From positions 1 through 7,996 of the forward strand of contig QMPB01000176.1 of the NCBI GenBank assembly GCA_003648395.1: 7,996 bases of DNA, read 5' to 3'. The stretch comes from Bacteroidota bacterium. Its GTDB lineage: Bacteria; Bacteroidota; Bacteroidia; Bacteroidales; UBA1556. Positions 7,156 through 7,996 of this stretch are shown piece by piece; positions within the stretch are counted from its first letter, which is position 1; each line of letters opens with the position of its first letter. The position numbers were made by a program, and so were the translations under genes. Under the pieces are notes generated by a model, which saw only the letters and a list, made by a program, of their open reading frames with translations, had not been told where the DNA came from and did not search any database.

Positions 7156-7355
7156 TGATTAGAAAAAGATTGTAAATTGCTTCGCGTAAGGGATTGTAAA
7201 ATAGTAAAGAATAAATAGAAAGCTTGATTTTGGTTCAGATTTGAGGCGGAGGAACTTTTTAAACCGCAGTTACCTAATGGTAATGAGGATTTAAAAAGTT
7301 TTGACAACGAAGAAGTTGAACATAAAAGCAAGTTTGTAATTAAATACTACAAAAT
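7129..7355 (+). other. 227-base intergenic region with repeat-like content
   Basis: This gap separates the phosphatase from the AIM24 gene. It contains the end of the CACGAAT/CACAGAT-type repeat, a direct repeat GATTGTAAA at 7168-7176 and 7192-7200 (15 bases between copies) flanking a GCTTCGCGTAAGG segment, the long inverted repeat at 7253-7300, and an open but start-less frame from 7228. I find no clear TAnnTTTG promoter for the AIM24 gene: the nearest are one-mismatch matches such as AAGTTTTG at 7296-7303. No Rho-independent terminator with a T-run is evident. Confidence 0.6.
7253..7300. repeat. Long imperfect inverted repeat (22-base arms, 4-base loop)
   Basis: The left arm (7253-7274) and the right arm (7279-7300) pair over 17 of 22 positions around the loop TAAT. 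The outer 11 pairs (AACTTTTTAAA with TTTAAAAAGTT) and the inner five (TTACC with GGTAA) are perfect, with a six-base internal loop on each side (CCGCAG opposite TGAGGA) in which one position can pair. It could fold as a cruciform or RNA hairpin. It is not a typical terminator because the stem base is A/T-rich and no T-run follows. It may be the core of a dispersed element. Confidence 0.7.
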
Positions 7356-7996
7356 ATGGCAGATATAATAGACTACAAAATAATAGGCGACGACATGCAA
7401 ATTGTCGAAATAGAACTTGACCCAAACGAAGGTGTTCGTGCAGAGGTTGGTGCAATGATGTATATGGAAGATGGTATTCAGATGAATACTGGAACTGGTG
7501 GTGGTATTTTTTCTGGTTTTAAGAGAATGTTTACTGGCGAGGGGTTCTTTATTACTTCCTTTGTGCATACTGGTAGAAATAAAGCTCATGTAGCCTTTGG
7601 TGCTCCATATCCTGGTAAAATAATTCCTCTAGACTTGGGCAAAATGGGAGGGGAATTCCTAGTGCAAAGAGATGGCTTTTTATGTGCTGCCCAAGGAGTA
7701 GATATTGATATTGCTTTTACAAAGAAACTTGGTGCTGGATTTTTTGGTGGCGAGGGTTTTATTTTGCAGCGTTTAACTGGTAATGGGATGGCATTTGTAC
7801 ATGCTGGCGGAACTATAATAGAGAAATATCTTGCGCCAGGCGAAAGCCTTAGAGTTGATACTGGTTGTTTGGTGGCTTTAGCTCCAACCGTTGATTACGA
7901 TATTCAATTTATTGGTGGTTTTAAAAATGCATTGTTTGGTGGTGAAGGATTATTTCTGGCTAAAGTTACTGGTCCTGGAGTAGTTTATTTGCAAAG
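7356..7996 (+). CDS. AIM24 family protein (TIGR00266-like; C-terminus beyond right edge)
   Basis: The frame opens at ATG 7356 and runs without a stop for 213 codons to the window edge; the family is usually about 220-270 residues, so most of the protein is present. I recognise the bacterial AIM24 (formerly DUF124) family from YKIIGDDMQIVEIELDPNEG (7-26), GAMMYMEDGI (32-41), the glycine-rich GEGFF segment (61-65) and LAPGESLRVDTGCLVA (159-174). Three similar glycine-rich motifs, at about 48-65, 125-137 and 187-201, reflect the internal threefold repeat of the beta-rich fold, which resembles the trp RNA-binding attenuation protein. There is no signal peptide or membrane segment, so it is probably cytoplasmic. 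The yeast relative works in mitochondrial inner-membrane organisation; the bacterial role is unknown. No Shine-Dalgarno sequence precedes the ATG, and no promoter is clear. Confidence 0.9.
   Translation, partial: MADIIDYKIIGDDMQIVEIELDPNEGVRAEVGAMMYMEDGIQMNTGTGGGIFSGFKRMFTGEGFFITSFVHTGRNKAHVAFGAPYPGKIIPLDLGKMGGEFLVQRDGFLCAAQGVDIDIAFTKKLGAGFFGGEGFILQRLTGNGMAFVHAGGTIIEKYLAPGESLRVDTGCLVALAPTVDYDIQFIGGFKNALFGGEGLFLAKVTGPGVVYLQ

Noticed and set aside
7253..7300. Integron attC recombination site
   Set aside because: The element begins with AAC and ends with GTT, but the flanking bases do not fit the RYYYAAC and GTTRRRY core sites, and no integrase is present.
7253..7303. Rho-independent terminator for the phosphatase gene
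   Set aside because: The stem base is A/T pairs, the G/C content is low and interrupted, and no T-run follows the right arm.
7074..7331. Minus-strand open frame of 85 codons across the phosphatase end and the intergenic gap
   Set aside because: It is a leucine/serine-rich antisense reading of the phosphatase end and the repeat-like region, with no recognisable motif or promoter.
7347..7589. Minus-strand open frame of 80 codons
   Set aside because: It lies opposite the clearly coding AIM24 N-terminus and is a histidine/serine-rich shadow translation.

Overview
This AT-rich window looks like ordinary chromosome from a member of the Bacteroidota, probably Bacteroidia or Flavobacteriia. Three things point there. 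The gene starts lack Shine-Dalgarno sequences. Matches to the Bacteroidota -7 promoter element TAnnTTTG (exact or one base off) sit about 20-45 bases upstream of most transcription-unit starts. Several proteins are of types characteristic of the phylum: a large YfhO-type membrane protein paired with a DUF4834 protein, and a histidine phosphatase with an RHAK-type active site. I see no phage, transposase, CRISPR array, tRNA or rRNA.

Layout. Bases 1-1678, minus strand: a two-gene unit with a small DUF4834 membrane protein followed by a YfhO-family multi-pass membrane protein that runs off the left edge. Bases 1796-2476, plus strand and divergent from the first unit: a secreted MORN-repeat protein. 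Bases 2545-5081, minus strand: a sixA-like histidine phosphatase followed two bases later by polyphosphate kinase 1 (ppk), converging on the MORN gene. Bases 5188-6531, plus strand and divergent from sixA: a MATE-family efflux transporter starting at GTG. Bases 6667-7128, plus strand: a low-molecular-weight protein tyrosine phosphatase with its own well-formed promoter. Bases 7129-7355: a 227-base intergenic stretch of repeat-like sequence, including a long inverted repeat and a start-less open frame. From 7356 to the right edge, plus strand: an AIM24-family protein, truncated by the window.

The genes do not form one pathway. The clearest functional pair is ppk-sixA: one enzyme works through a phosphohistidine intermediate and the other belongs to a family that removes phosphate from histidine, and they are almost certainly co-transcribed. 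The YfhO/DUF4834 pair is a likely envelope-related unit. The most unusual sequence is the 7121-7355 gap. It seems to combine two dispersed-repeat-like segments, one of which appears to supply the stop codon of the phosphatase gene. I found no convincing new multi-gene system.
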